Assembly: GCF_003346715.1 (NCBI RefSeq)
Contig: NZ_QQPQ01000010.1
Coordinates: 62,001-126,000 of the forward strand
Length of the DNA stretch: 64,000 bases
DNA from: Oceanispirochaeta sp. M1
GTDB lineage: Bacteria; Spirochaetota; Spirochaetia; DSM-2461
Direction of reading: 5' to 3'
Shown here: positions 45,744 through 53,810 of the stretch, in pieces
Layout: every line of letters starts with the position of its first letter
Numbering within the stretch: the stretch's first letter is position 1
Position numbers and translations under genes: made by a program
Notes under the pieces: model-generated
Databases searched by the model: none
What the model was told of the DNA's origin: nothing
The model's input: the letters and a program-made list of their open reading frames with translations, nothing else

Positions 45744-47030
45744 TCAGCCTTTGATGTTTCTGTAAACTTTGTTTATTTTTGAGATATCTTCACCATTCAC
45801 AGAATCCTGAAGTCCGAGATCTTTCTTCATGGCTGCAAAAACTTCAATTGTTCTGTTTATTTCCACATCCGTATGGGATGTGGTAGGAATCATTCTGAAC
45901 ATACAGAGTCCAGGAGGAATTACAGGGTAGACAACGGCTGTAACGAAGATTTTGTTCTCACGGAGATACTTAACCATCTTCACACCTACACCGTTCACAT
46001 CATCACTTCCTGTGGGTGTAAATACGGAACATATGGGAGATTCACCGGGGCCGATATAGTATCCCAGCTCTTTGAGTCCAGCCTTAAGTTTGTTGGAATT
46101 ATCCCACATTTTCTTTCGTCTATCATCACCATCAATCACAAAGTCCAGAGCCCTATCAATGGTCTTTACATAGACCATGGGAAGGCTCTTGGCAAATACC
46201 TGAGTTCTGGCATTATAGGCGATCCAGTCTACGACATCCTGGTCGGCAGCCACAAAGCCTCCGATGGAAGCAAAGGCTTTGGCAAATGTACCGAAATAGA
46301 GGTCAATCTTATCCTGAACACCGAAAAAATCACCGGCACCACGGCCTTTTTCTCCAATAACACCAACACCATGGGCATCATCAATAAAAAGACGGGCTTC
46401 GTATTTTTCTTTAAGTTCACAGATACCGGGAAGATCCGCCAGGTCTCCGGTCATACCGTAAACACCTTCGATAAGGATCATAACCCCGCCTTCTCTTTTG
46501 GCGTTTACCTGTTTGAGAACGCTTTCCAGGTCCTTCATATTATTGTGTTTGAAATAGCGGATTGTTGCACCTGATGCCTTGGCCATTCCGGCAGCATCGA
46601 GAATACAGGCATGAGCCAGCTTATCTACAACAATTGTGTCTTTAGGACCACAGAGAGAAGAAACAATGCCAAGAACACCCATATAACCGAAGTTGAAGAG
46701 GTAAGCAGCTTCCTTCTGAGACCAATCAGCCAGTCTTTGTTCAAGATCCTGATGATGCTGTGTATTTCCGCTCATCATTCTGGAACCCATGGGGGAACTG
46801 GTTCCGAATTCCTGCAGAGCTTCTGCAGCAGCAGCTTTAATTTCTTCATTTTCTGCCAGGCCGATGTAATTGTTAACGGACCACATAACAACTTCTTCAC
46901 CGTTGTACTGCATTGTTTTTCCGGGCATGGGGTCCATTGTGGGTCTTGTCAGATCCCTGTCCCCTGCTTTTCTGTAATATCCGAAATAACCGGCATCAGT
47001 TTTACATTTATCAAAAATATCTACACTCAT
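45744..47030 (-). CDS. Cysteate acyltransferase-like alpha-oxoamine synthase (3-ketocapnine synthase candidate)
   Basis: 428 aa PLP enzyme of the AONS/serine palmitoyltransferase family. PLP Lys251 (GTFAKAFAS), DDAHG (217-221) and the stacking His140 (KLAHACILDA) are present. VMWSVNNYIGLAENEE, SSPMGSRMMSGNT and VVYPVIPPGLCMFRMIPT match what I recall of the Bacteroidota sulfonolipid (SulA-type) branch better than KBL or BioF. It would condense L-cysteate with an acyl thioester to give 3-ketocapnine. The neighbouring cysteate synthase strongly supports cysteate over serine. Serine palmitoyltransferase or a 2-amino-3-ketobutyrate ligase remain alternatives. Confidence 0.78.
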   Translation of the reverse strand: MSVDIFDKCKTDAGYFGYYRKAGDRDLTRPTMDPMPGKTMQYNGEEVVMWSVNNYIGLAENEEIKAAAAEALQEFGTSSPMGSRMMSGNTQHHQDLEQRLADWSQKEAAYLFNFGYMGVLGIVSSLCGPKDTIVVDKLAHACILDAAGMAKASGATIRYFKHNNMKDLESVLKQVNAKREGGVMILIEGVYGMTGDLADLPGICELKEKYEARLFIDDAHGVGVIGEKGRGAGDFFGVQDKIDLYFGTFAKAFASIGGFVAADQDVVDWIAYNARTQVFAKSLPMVYVKTIDRALDFVIDGDDRRKKMWDNSNKLKAGLKELGYYIGPGESPICSVFTPTGSDDVNGVGVKMVKYLRENKIFVTAVVYPVIPPGLCMFRMIPTTSHTDVEINRTIEVFAAMKKDLGLQDSVNGEDISKINKVYRNIKG

Positions 47031-47083
47031 TTGTGTCTCCTTAAGCTATCAAGACTTCTTGTGTCCTGTTTTTTCTTTTTCAG

Positions 47084-47099
47084 AAGGCCCGGAGGCCTT
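47084..47099 (-). promoter_or_regulatory. Leader hairpin of the acyltransferase gene
   Basis: AAGGCC-TCCG-GGCCTT on the minus strand, followed by an A-rich linker, a weaker AGGAC...GTCTT hairpin and AAGGAG. The hairpin arms equal those of the leuB leader. It lies in the 114-base gap after the cysteate synthase gene. Confidence 0.5.
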
Positions 47100-47144
47100 A
47101 ATACATTACTCATTTCCGAATTCTGTTTTTTCCAGTTGCAGAGA

Positions 47145-48437
47145 TTAAAACAGTTTTTCAACTTTATCAATAAGCTCAGAGGCCTCTACATCTGTAGAAA
47201 AGACAAGATCAGCCGTTGAAGGGCCTGTAGTGTGCTCGTTCTTAAAGAGTTCCGTACCGCCCCCGGTGATATTAAGCATCACAGCGGCATCCTTATCTAC
47301 CTTTCCCTCTTTAAGGGACTTGATCAGAGAGGCTACAGCCACAGCTGCGGCAGGTGATACATCAATACCTTCCTTCTCCAGAAAGAGTGCTCCCGCGTCG
47401 GCAGCCTCTTTGTTATCAGCCAGAAAAACATCTCCCCTGGTCTCTTTCAGAGCGTCATAAAGACCTCCGGGCAGAGAATAAGGAGGCTTTCTATTTGAAA
47501 GTACCTTGGCATTGATTATATGAGCCTGCTCTCTGGCTTCATTATCCTGCAGAGGGACAAGTTCTCTGCTGTCAGCTTTCCAGCTGTCATAAATGATCTG
47601 AAAAGGCTCATTCTGAGAAACCATCAGCTTCATATTATTTTTTCCATAGCTTCCGTCTTCTTTCAAACGCAGAGCAGCTTCCCAGGCGGCGATTGCCCCT
47701 GTTCCGCTTCCCACAGCCTGAAAATAATACTCAGGAAGTTTTCCCATGGCGGTAGCTGCAGAAAGAACTGTTGTTCCCATGCCGTCCCGGCGTGCAGGAT
47801 TCTTGGCTCCCCCTTCGGGATAGAACTTATCTCCTCCGCAGAGCTTATTTGAAAGAGCAATGGCATCAAAGTAATCAGAACCTGTTTCGGCTGCGATAAT
47901 TTTCACACAGTCTGCACGGCCTTCATCGGACCAGAGAGCATTCAGATTATCTTCAGGTACCACAACAACCAGAGGTATGTGGTTTTCAGAACAGACCCTG
48001 ATAAAGGCCCTGGCGGTATTTCCCGCAGAGGCTACTACCAGGATTTTACCTGTATCTGAAGGGATACGGGCACATACTGAGTAGGCTTCACACTCTTTGA
48101 AGGTCCCGGTTCTCATATAGGCGCCTCTTTCAGGCCACCAGCCGTTAAAGGTTATCCACAGATCAGTCATGCCCAGAGCTTCTGCCAGGACCTCACTCTT
48201 GTATGTAACAGGAGAAGCAGAACCTGAAAGTTCTCTCTGAATAGGCAGCCAGTCTGAAAATCTGTAGAGCCCGTCTTCCAGAGGGCCGGCTTCCAGCTTC
48301 TTTGCACTGTAATCGGCTCTCAGAAAATGAGGTTCAGTGCAGTCAGGGCAACTGAGGAGAGTTCCCGTATCTTCCAGAATTTTATTACAACACATGGCCT
48401 TGAGCTTGTAATGATTTCCGTCTTTTTTTCCACTCAT
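47145..48437 (-). CDS. Cysteate synthase (threonine synthase paralogue)
   Basis: 430 aa fold-type II PLP enzyme. PLP Lys114 is in [10 protein letters not shown], the asparagine loop SAGNTARAF is at 137-145, and [31 protein letters not shown] and [19 protein letters not shown] follow the cysteate synthase family rather than ThrC. An N-terminal CC...CPDC (16-33) replaces a zinc ribbon. Cysteate synthase joins O-phosphoserine and sulfite to form L-cysteate; in methanogens it serves coenzyme M, in Bacteroidota sulfonolipids. It overlaps cysN by four bases and lies directly upstream of the acyltransferase gene. Confidence 0.87.
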   Translation of the reverse strand: MSGKKDGNHYKLKAMCCNKILEDTGTLLSCPDCTEPHFLRADYSAKKLEAGPLEDGLYRFSDWLPIQRELSGSASPVTYKSEVLAEALGMTDLWITFNGWWPERGAYMRTGTFKECEAYSVCARIPSDTGKILVVASAGNTARAFIRVCSENHIPLVVVVPEDNLNALWSDEGRADCVKIIAAETGSDYFDAIALSNKLCGGDKFYPEGGAKNPARRDGMGTTVLSAATAMGKLPEYYFQAVGSGTGAIAAWEAALRLKEDGSYGKNNMKLMVSQNEPFQIIYDSWKADSRELVPLQDNEAREQAHIINAKVLSNRKPPYSLPGGLYDALKETRGDVFLADNKEAADAGALFLEKEGIDVSPAAAVAVASLIKSLKEGKVDKDAAVMLNITGGGTELFKNEHTTGPSTADLVFSTDVEASELIDKVEKLF

Positions 48438-50248
48438 GTAATATCTCCCATAAGTTCCCAGTTTTCCATAATTTTATCGACCTCTTCCATGTGATCAATC
48501 ACAGCCTCAGGTCTTTTTACATGCCAGTCAGGGCTTATATCTGTTGTTATTTTCTTACCCACCCAGATAATCTTGAGTCTGGAGGAACCGATCAGAAGCT
48601 GGATCATATCCCTCTCCTCAAAGGTCAGATTGTCAATTTTGACAATGAAGAACATTCCCGCATCCATCATGATATGGGATATTTCGGAGATTCTCCTGAT
48701 ATGCTCTTCCCTGAGAACCTGTGTTCTCCGGTACTGCCTTCCATCTCGGAGGTCAGAGTCTAATCCGTATTTTAAACTTCTGTAACCCAGATAATAAACA
48801 TTCTTTTTAAGAGTGAATAGTTTCTTTTCAAGCTGTTCGGCAAACTCTTTCTTACCGCCGCCCAGTTCTCCTGTAACAAGGATAAGAGCAGGACGCTGCT
48901 GGTACTGCTGCATCCTGTCCAGCTCGGTTACAATACCGTTTTCCCACTCCAGCTGTCTCTTTATGAGTTTTTCACCATATTCATTCTGATGATGATCATC
49001 CACATCCCGGATAATTCCGCCGCCTGCAATCTCATATTCATCTACAAGGACAAAACGGCTGGTCTGGGGCAGATCCATAACAAGGTCAAAGGCTATGGCT
49101 TTCTGCAGAGTAAAAATACAATCCGCCACTTCGTGACGCTCAACTTTTTCTTTTTTGCTCTGAGCATCCAGTGAAGAGGCATCAATTACCTTGGTAATCT
49201 CTGTCAGCTGACACCTTACTTTCGAAGTTCCTGTCTTGAAATAGTACTCCTTGCCGGGAACCAGAGGTTCTCGTCCCAGCCAGAAGAGACTGACTTTCAG
49301 GCAGTTTCCCACCTTGGGGGGCATTTCATCGACACGACAGGCCAAAGCCCCTCTGGAGAGATAAATCTGCTCATCCATAGTAAATCCCGTTGCCATTCCG
49401 GCAGTGGCCTGTGTCAGAGGTTCGGTATTAAAGGATTCAATGGTGCTGATTTTACTCTTTTTTCCAGATGGATAAAAAATGATTTCATCCCCCTGTTTAA
49501 AAGTACCTGTTTCAACTGTACCGGCAATGATCCGGCGGTTATCATCATAGTTGGTAAACTTGTAAATATCGGTGACAGGCATTCTCATGGGAAGCTTATC
49601 ATGAGATTCACCCTTTTTGAATTTATCCAGCAGTTCCAGAACCGTATATCCCTTGAACCAGTTCATTTTTTCCATTCTATGGTAGACGTTGTCACCTTCA
49701 CGACCGCTGACCGGAACAAACTCCACATTATGAAGGTTGATGGATTTAAGAAAACGTGTGAATTTTCTCACGATCTTGTTATAAACCTGCTGATTGTAAT
49801 CAACGAGGTCCATCTTGTTGACCACAACACAGACCTGCCGGATTCCCAGCATGGAGAGAAGATAACCGTGACGACGGGAATTCTCCTGAATTCCCTCTTC
49901 CGCATCAATAACCAGAAAAGCTGCTTCCGCGCGGGCGGCACCGGTTATCATGTTCTTTAAAAACTCGATATGCCCCGGGGCATCAATAATAATATAGTCC
50001 CGTTGATCAGAACTAAAGAAAACCCTGGCAGCATCTATGGTGATTCCCTGGGACTGCTCATCCTTAAGGGCATCCAGCAGGAATGCATATTCAAAGGGTT
50101 TGGAGTTGCGTTCACAATCCTTGCGGATCTGTTCCAGTTTGCCTTCAGGCAGACTTCCCGTATCTGAGAGCAGCCGTCCGACAACTGTCGACTTACCATG
50201 GTCTACATGACCGGTGAATACAATATTCATCTGTTCACGCTGCATCAC
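48434..50248 (-). CDS. cysN: Sulfate adenylyltransferase subunit 1 (CysN) with degenerate APS-kinase-like C-terminus
   Basis: 604 aa. An EF-Tu-like GTPase ([31 protein letters not shown]) and beta-barrel domains form CysN, which drives APS synthesis with CysD. From about residue 450 is a second P-loop domain in the place of APS kinase (CysC), but its Walker A reads [11 protein letters not shown], lacking the Ser/Thr after GK, and the DGDxxR substrate motif is gone ([12 protein letters not shown]). It is therefore probably not an active kinase, which agrees with the APS-specific reductase in the operon. It overlaps both neighbours by four bases. Confidence 0.9.
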   Translation of the reverse strand: MMQREQMNIVFTGHVDHGKSTVVGRLLSDTGSLPEGKLEQIRKDCERNSKPFEYAFLLDALKDEQSQGITIDAARVFFSSDQRDYIIIDAPGHIEFLKNMITGAARAEAAFLVIDAEEGIQENSRRHGYLLSMLGIRQVCVVVNKMDLVDYNQQVYNKIVRKFTRFLKSINLHNVEFVPVSGREGDNVYHRMEKMNWFKGYTVLELLDKFKKGESHDKLPMRMPVTDIYKFTNYDDNRRIIAGTVETGTFKQGDEIIFYPSGKKSKISTIESFNTEPLTQATAGMATGFTMDEQIYLSRGALACRVDEMPPKVGNCLKVSLFWLGREPLVPGKEYYFKTGTSKVRCQLTEITKVIDASSLDAQSKKEKVERHEVADCIFTLQKAIAFDLVMDLPQTSRFVLVDEYEIAGGGIIRDVDDHHQNEYGEKLIKRQLEWENGIVTELDRMQQYQQRPALILVTGELGGGKKEFAEQLEKKLFTLKKNVYYLGYRSLKYGLDSDLRDGRQYRRTQVLREEHIRRISEISHIMMDAGMFFIVKIDNLTFEERDMIQLLIGSSRLKIIWVGKKITTDISPDWHVKRPEAVIDHMEEVDKIMENWELMGDIT

Positions 50249-51126
50249 ATGTACCCGTCCCTTCTGAGAGTTTCCAGACCACCGCCGTCTTCCTTATCCT
50301 GAGCCCGTCCTGAACGTTCTGCAATATTTGCGAATTTTCCTGTTTTAAGTTCTCTGATTAATTCAGGAACAGTCTTAGCTGTAGATTTAACTGGATGGGT
50401 ACAGGGACCGCATCCCAGAGAACGATACCGCTCTCCGCTTCCCTGATCATAATAAAGGGAAACAGTGGGAATCTTTTCCCTCTCTATATATTCCCAGATA
50501 TTTGTCTCAGTCCAGTCCAGCAGAGGATGGATTCTGACATGGGTACCGGGGGCAAAGTCAGTCTTAAACTGATTCCAGAATTCAGGAGGCTGATCACCCA
50601 CATCCCAGATATTCTCTTTATCACGAGGACTGAAATAACGCTCCTTGGAACGGGAACCTTCCTCATCTGCCCGTACACCGGCAATAACACCGGTATACAT
50701 CTCAGTATCCGTATCCAATTCATACTGATCAGTCGTGTGGTTGAAACGATACCTTGGCCAGCTGCCGTTGAGAGTATTCTTGAGAGCCTCCGACTTCAAA
50801 AGTCGGCAGCAGGTCAGACGGTCCGCATTACCGTCTGGATAAGTTTGTTTGGCCGCCAGGGCTTCTGCATTCTCGCCGTACACCATAGGGAGATTCCACT
50901 CCCGGGTAAGGCGATCCCGGTATTCGATCATCTCAGGTATCTTATAATGAGTATCGATGTGTACCAGGGGAAAGGGAACATGACCGTAAAAGGCTTTACG
51001 GGCCAGCCATAACATAACCGTGCTGTCTTTGCCGATTGACCAGAGCATACACAGGTTCTTAAAGTTTGAGTAGGCTTCCCGGATTATCCGGACGCCAATG
51101 CTTTCTAATTCGTCTAGTTGGTCCAT
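50245..51126 (-). CDS. cysD: Sulfate adenylyltransferase subunit 2 (CysD)
   Basis: About 293 aa PP-loop adenylyltransferase ([18 protein letters not shown], the PP-loop), with [18 protein letters not shown] and [10 protein letters not shown] blocks. It forms APS from sulfate and ATP together with CysN. I start it at ATG 51126 ([11 protein letters not shown]); an in-frame TTG at 51135 is an alternative. The ATG coincides with the expected transcription start of a TTGACA promoter and has no ribosome site, so it may be a leaderless start. First gene of the operon. Confidence 0.93.
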   Translation of the reverse strand: MDQLDELESIGVRIIREAYSNFKNLCMLWSIGKDSTVMLWLARKAFYGHVPFPLVHIDTHYKIPEMIEYRDRLTREWNLPMVYGENAEALAAKQTYPDGNADRLTCCRLLKSEALKNTLNGSWPRYRFNHTTDQYELDTDTEMYTGVIAGVRADEEGSRSKERYFSPRDKENIWDVGDQPPEFWNQFKTDFAPGTHVRIHPLLDWTETNIWEYIEREKIPTVSLYYDQGSGERYRSLGCGPCTHPVKSTAKTVPELIRELKTGKFANIAERSGRAQDKEDGGGLETLRRDGYM

Positions 51127-51131
51127 GCCAT

Positions 51132-51161
51132 ACAATAGGAAGTAGGACCGGTTTATGTCAA
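51132..51161 (-). promoter_or_regulatory. Promoter of the sulfate/cysteate operon
   Basis: On the minus strand TTGACA, 18 bases, TATTGT. The predicted start falls 6-8 bases further, at or next to the cysD ATG (51126). Confidence 0.6.
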
Positions 51162-51318
51162 AACAATTGGGCCTTTGTTAATAAATCTTAATATGCTCTC
51201 AGCCTTCTGACTGCTTCCCCGCAATCATCAAAAGGTCCTCTCCCAACCCTGGATTTATCCGGATTTCAGGAAATATGAGGGAATTACTTAACAATTCCAG
51301 GAAATAGGATATATAATA

Positions 51319-52554
51319 ATGAACATGAGAAAGATTTTTCACATTATTATGATTATTTTTCTGACATCCCTCCTCTGCGCCTGTTTTATGTATGATGAGC
51401 GGGTGTATGACAATCCTTATGATCCGGATAGAAATACAGGGTCTTATATTGTTCCGGAATATACTGTCTCAATTGACGGGGATACCAGTGACTGGGCCGA
51501 TATCCCTCTAGCGGTTGTAGACGGAAGCAATGAAGAGTCATCAGCAGGATACAGCATGATAGGTGGTGGAGATATAAATGAAGTCAAGCTGGCACAGGAC
51601 GCAGAGAACTTATATATGTATATGTCTGTTCACGAAAATTACCCTATGGAACAAGAAGGGATTCACGTTCATTGGAATTTCAATGAAGAAGATGATTCAA
51701 TGAACCATCAACTTGTTTCTCTTTCTCATAATAGTGATAAAACTATCGGAATATGGGGTAATGCGGGAGATACTGGATATGATGATTCTCCTATACGCTT
51801 TACAGGCTTGAATGCTAGCGATAATGCCATTGAACTTGCTGTTGCCAAGTCAGCCTACTGGGACATTCTGAGTGAAAACCATAGACTGGATTTCGGTGTT
51901 GATACATGGTATCAAGGCTACGAAGACAGTTCAGGTGATGGCGGTTTGGATGGGTTCGATTTAAATGAAAACCTTTATGTCATATTAAAAGATTCACTTG
52001 AAACGGCACCGGTTACCAACGCATCGATTCTCAATTTCCCTACAGGAACAGCAGTTGTAGATGGTGTAATGGACGTCGCAGAAAACTGGGATACAGCTTT
52101 TTGGTACCGTGATTTTACCGGAGATGATACGGGAACCCAGAACAATTGTGATATAGAAAATATTTATATAATGCAGGATTCTGATAGAGTGTATTTCTTT
52201 ATTACTTTCACAGATCCAGCACTCTATTCACAGCAAACCGGTTATCGAATTGAACTACAGCAGAATCAGGGAGTCAATCATACCTTTTATACAGAACACA
52301 GCGGTGCAGCCTGGGTAATAGATTGGGTTGATTACAATGCAACCCAGTATTCAGTTGGTACATCTGTTGCAGGGGATGGCTCGGGTGTCGGAATTGAAAT
52401 GGAATTTGAGAAACATCCCGCCTGGAATGATCTTACAACCGGGCCGATTTCAATCCGGATCATTAGCACTGACGGTGGATCAAATGAATGGGATTCAGTT
52501 TCCTTTTCCGGTTCCTATAAAGCTGAAGGAGATGCAGCCCCTACAGTATTCTAA
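51319..52554 (+). CDS. Lipoprotein with two CBM9/DOMON-like modules
   Basis: 411 aa. A lipoprotein signal peptide (KIFHIIMIIFLTSLLCAC, lipobox LCAC) precedes an extracytoplasmic region with two similar modules: one from YTVSIDGDTSDWADIP (about residue 48) and one from AVVDGVMDVAENWDTAFW (about 250). The 'IDG...DW' start is typical of beta-sandwich domains that bind sugars or haem. Acidic and Asn/Asp-rich. Function unknown; carbohydrate binding is inference. It stands alone, with a terminator following. Confidence 0.75.
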   Translation: MNMRKIFHIIMIIFLTSLLCACFMYDERVYDNPYDPDRNTGSYIVPEYTVSIDGDTSDWADIPLAVVDGSNEESSAGYSMIGGGDINEVKLAQDAENLYMYMSVHENYPMEQEGIHVHWNFNEEDDSMNHQLVSLSHNSDKTIGIWGNAGDTGYDDSPIRFTGLNASDNAIELAVAKSAYWDILSENHRLDFGVDTWYQGYEDSSGDGGLDGFDLNENLYVILKDSLETAPVTNASILNFPTGTAVVDGVMDVAENWDTAFWYRDFTGDDTGTQNNCDIENIYIMQDSDRVYFFITFTDPALYSQQTGYRIELQQNQGVNHTFYTEHSGAAWVIDWVDYNATQYSVGTSVAGDGSGVGIEMEFEKHPAWNDLTTGPISIRIISTDGGSNEWDSVSFSGSYKAEGDAAPTVF

Positions 52555-52572
52555 TTATGATGAGAATAGAAA

Positions 52573-52602
52573 AAAGCCGCCGGAGCAATTCCAGGCGGCT
52601 TT
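52573..52602. terminator. Bidirectional terminator between the lipoprotein gene and leuB
   Basis: AAAGCCGCC, 12-base loop, GGCGGCTTT with A- and T-runs at both flanks. Confidence 0.9.
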
Positions 52603-52633
52603 TATATTTATAAGATTAACTCTCAGTTCAAAA

Positions 52634-53695
52634 TCAGATTTTACTGATGATAGCTTCGGTCATCTCTTTAGTAGATACGGGAGTCATACCGGGATCGATA
52701 ATATCTCCTGTCCTGATTCCACCCTTCACACAGACATCAACTGCGTTGCGGATAGCTTCAGCTACATCATTCAGATCGAATGAGATCTCAAGCATCATAG
52801 CGAGAGAAAGGATCTGAGCAATGGGGTTTGCAATTCCTTTTCCTGCAATATCAGGAGCGGAACCTCCGGAGGGTTCAAAGAGGCTGATATCTTTACCTAT
52901 AGAAGCAGAGGGAAGCATACCCAGAGAACCGCAGATTGCCGCAGATTCATCGGAGAGGATGTCACCAAAGAGGTTTGATGTCAAAATAACATCAAACTGC
53001 AGAGGGTTAAGCATCAGCTGCATAGCCGCATTGTCCACGTACATATGGCTCAGTTCCACATCAGGATAATCTGAAGCCATATCTGTCACAACCTGTCTCC
53101 AGAGTTTAGAGGAACAGAGTACATTGGCTTTATCTACAGAACAGAGTTTCTTTCTACGGCGCTGTGCTGCTTCAAAACCCTGTTTGGCAATGGCCTGCAC
53201 CTGATCTACCGTATAGATCATGGTATCCAGCCCCATTGTATCGGTTAATTCTTTTGGTTCTCCAAAGTAAATACCATTAGCCAGTTCTCTGACAGTCAGA
53301 AGGTCTACTTTACCGGAAAGGACCTTTTCAGAGAGAGGACTCATGGCCTTCAGCTCTTCATAGAGGACTGCAGGTCTGAGGTTGGCATAGAGTTTAAGCA
53401 TTTTTCTCAGTGCAAGAAGACCACCCAGCTCGGGAGTTTTTTCGGGAGGAAGTCCGTCCCATTTAGGTCCGCCGATGGAACCTAGAAGAACAGCATCAGC
53501 TTCCTTACAGATTTTCTGAGTCTCTTCGGGAAGGGGTGAACCTGTTTCATCATAGGCAATACCACCAATATGTCCCGTGGTCAGTTCCAGTTTAAATCCG
53601 AATTTTTCTTCTACTTTAGCAAGGACCTGCAGGGCAGATTCCATTACTTCCGGTCCAATCCCGTCACCGGGGAGAACAGCTACTTTATATGACAT
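52634..53695 (-). CDS. leuB: 3-isopropylmalate dehydrogenase
   Basis: 353 aa. PGDGIGPEV, LLGSIGGPKWD, the substrate-binding LLALRKMLKLYANLRP, and the NAD/metal site DILSDESAAICGSLGML plus PSGGSAPDIAGKGIANP are diagnostic. It oxidises 3-isopropylmalate to 2-ketoisocaproate in leucine synthesis. leuA lies 115 bases upstream; leuC and leuD are not in the window. Its leader contains two hairpins. Confidence 0.95.
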   Translation of the reverse strand: MSYKVAVLPGDGIGPEVMESALQVLAKVEEKFGFKLELTTGHIGGIAYDETGSPLPEETQKICKEADAVLLGSIGGPKWDGLPPEKTPELGGLLALRKMLKLYANLRPAVLYEELKAMSPLSEKVLSGKVDLLTVRELANGIYFGEPKELTDTMGLDTMIYTVDQVQAIAKQGFEAAQRRRKKLCSVDKANVLCSSKLWRQVVTDMASDYPDVELSHMYVDNAAMQLMLNPLQFDVILTSNLFGDILSDESAAICGSLGMLPSASIGKDISLFEPSGGSAPDIAGKGIANPIAQILSLAMMLEISFDLNDVAEAIRNAVDVCVKGGIRTGDIIDPGMTPVSTKEMTEAIISKI

Positions 53696-53711
53696 TTGAT
53701 GCTCCTTTCTA

Positions 53712-53764
53712 CCAGAGAGAGTAACATCACTCTGGTGTCTTTTTAGTTAAGGCCTAAGGGCCTT
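53712..53764 (-). promoter_or_regulatory. Two-hairpin leader of leuB
   Basis: AAGGCC-CTTA-GGCCTT (53749-53764), A-rich linker, then ACCAGAG...CTCTGGT (53711-53736) with inner loop TGTTAC, just before AAAGGAG. It aligns over about 35 bases with the ygeW leader. Confidence 0.6.
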
Positions 53765-53810
53765 TGATAAACCCCGCCGACGGGTATGGCAGCAGGCGGT
53801 GAAATAAAAA

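Noticed and set aside
45744-48437. Cysteate use for coenzyme M
   Set aside because: No sulfopyruvate aminotransferase or decarboxylase is nearby, and an AONS-type acyltransferase directly follows the cysteate synthase.
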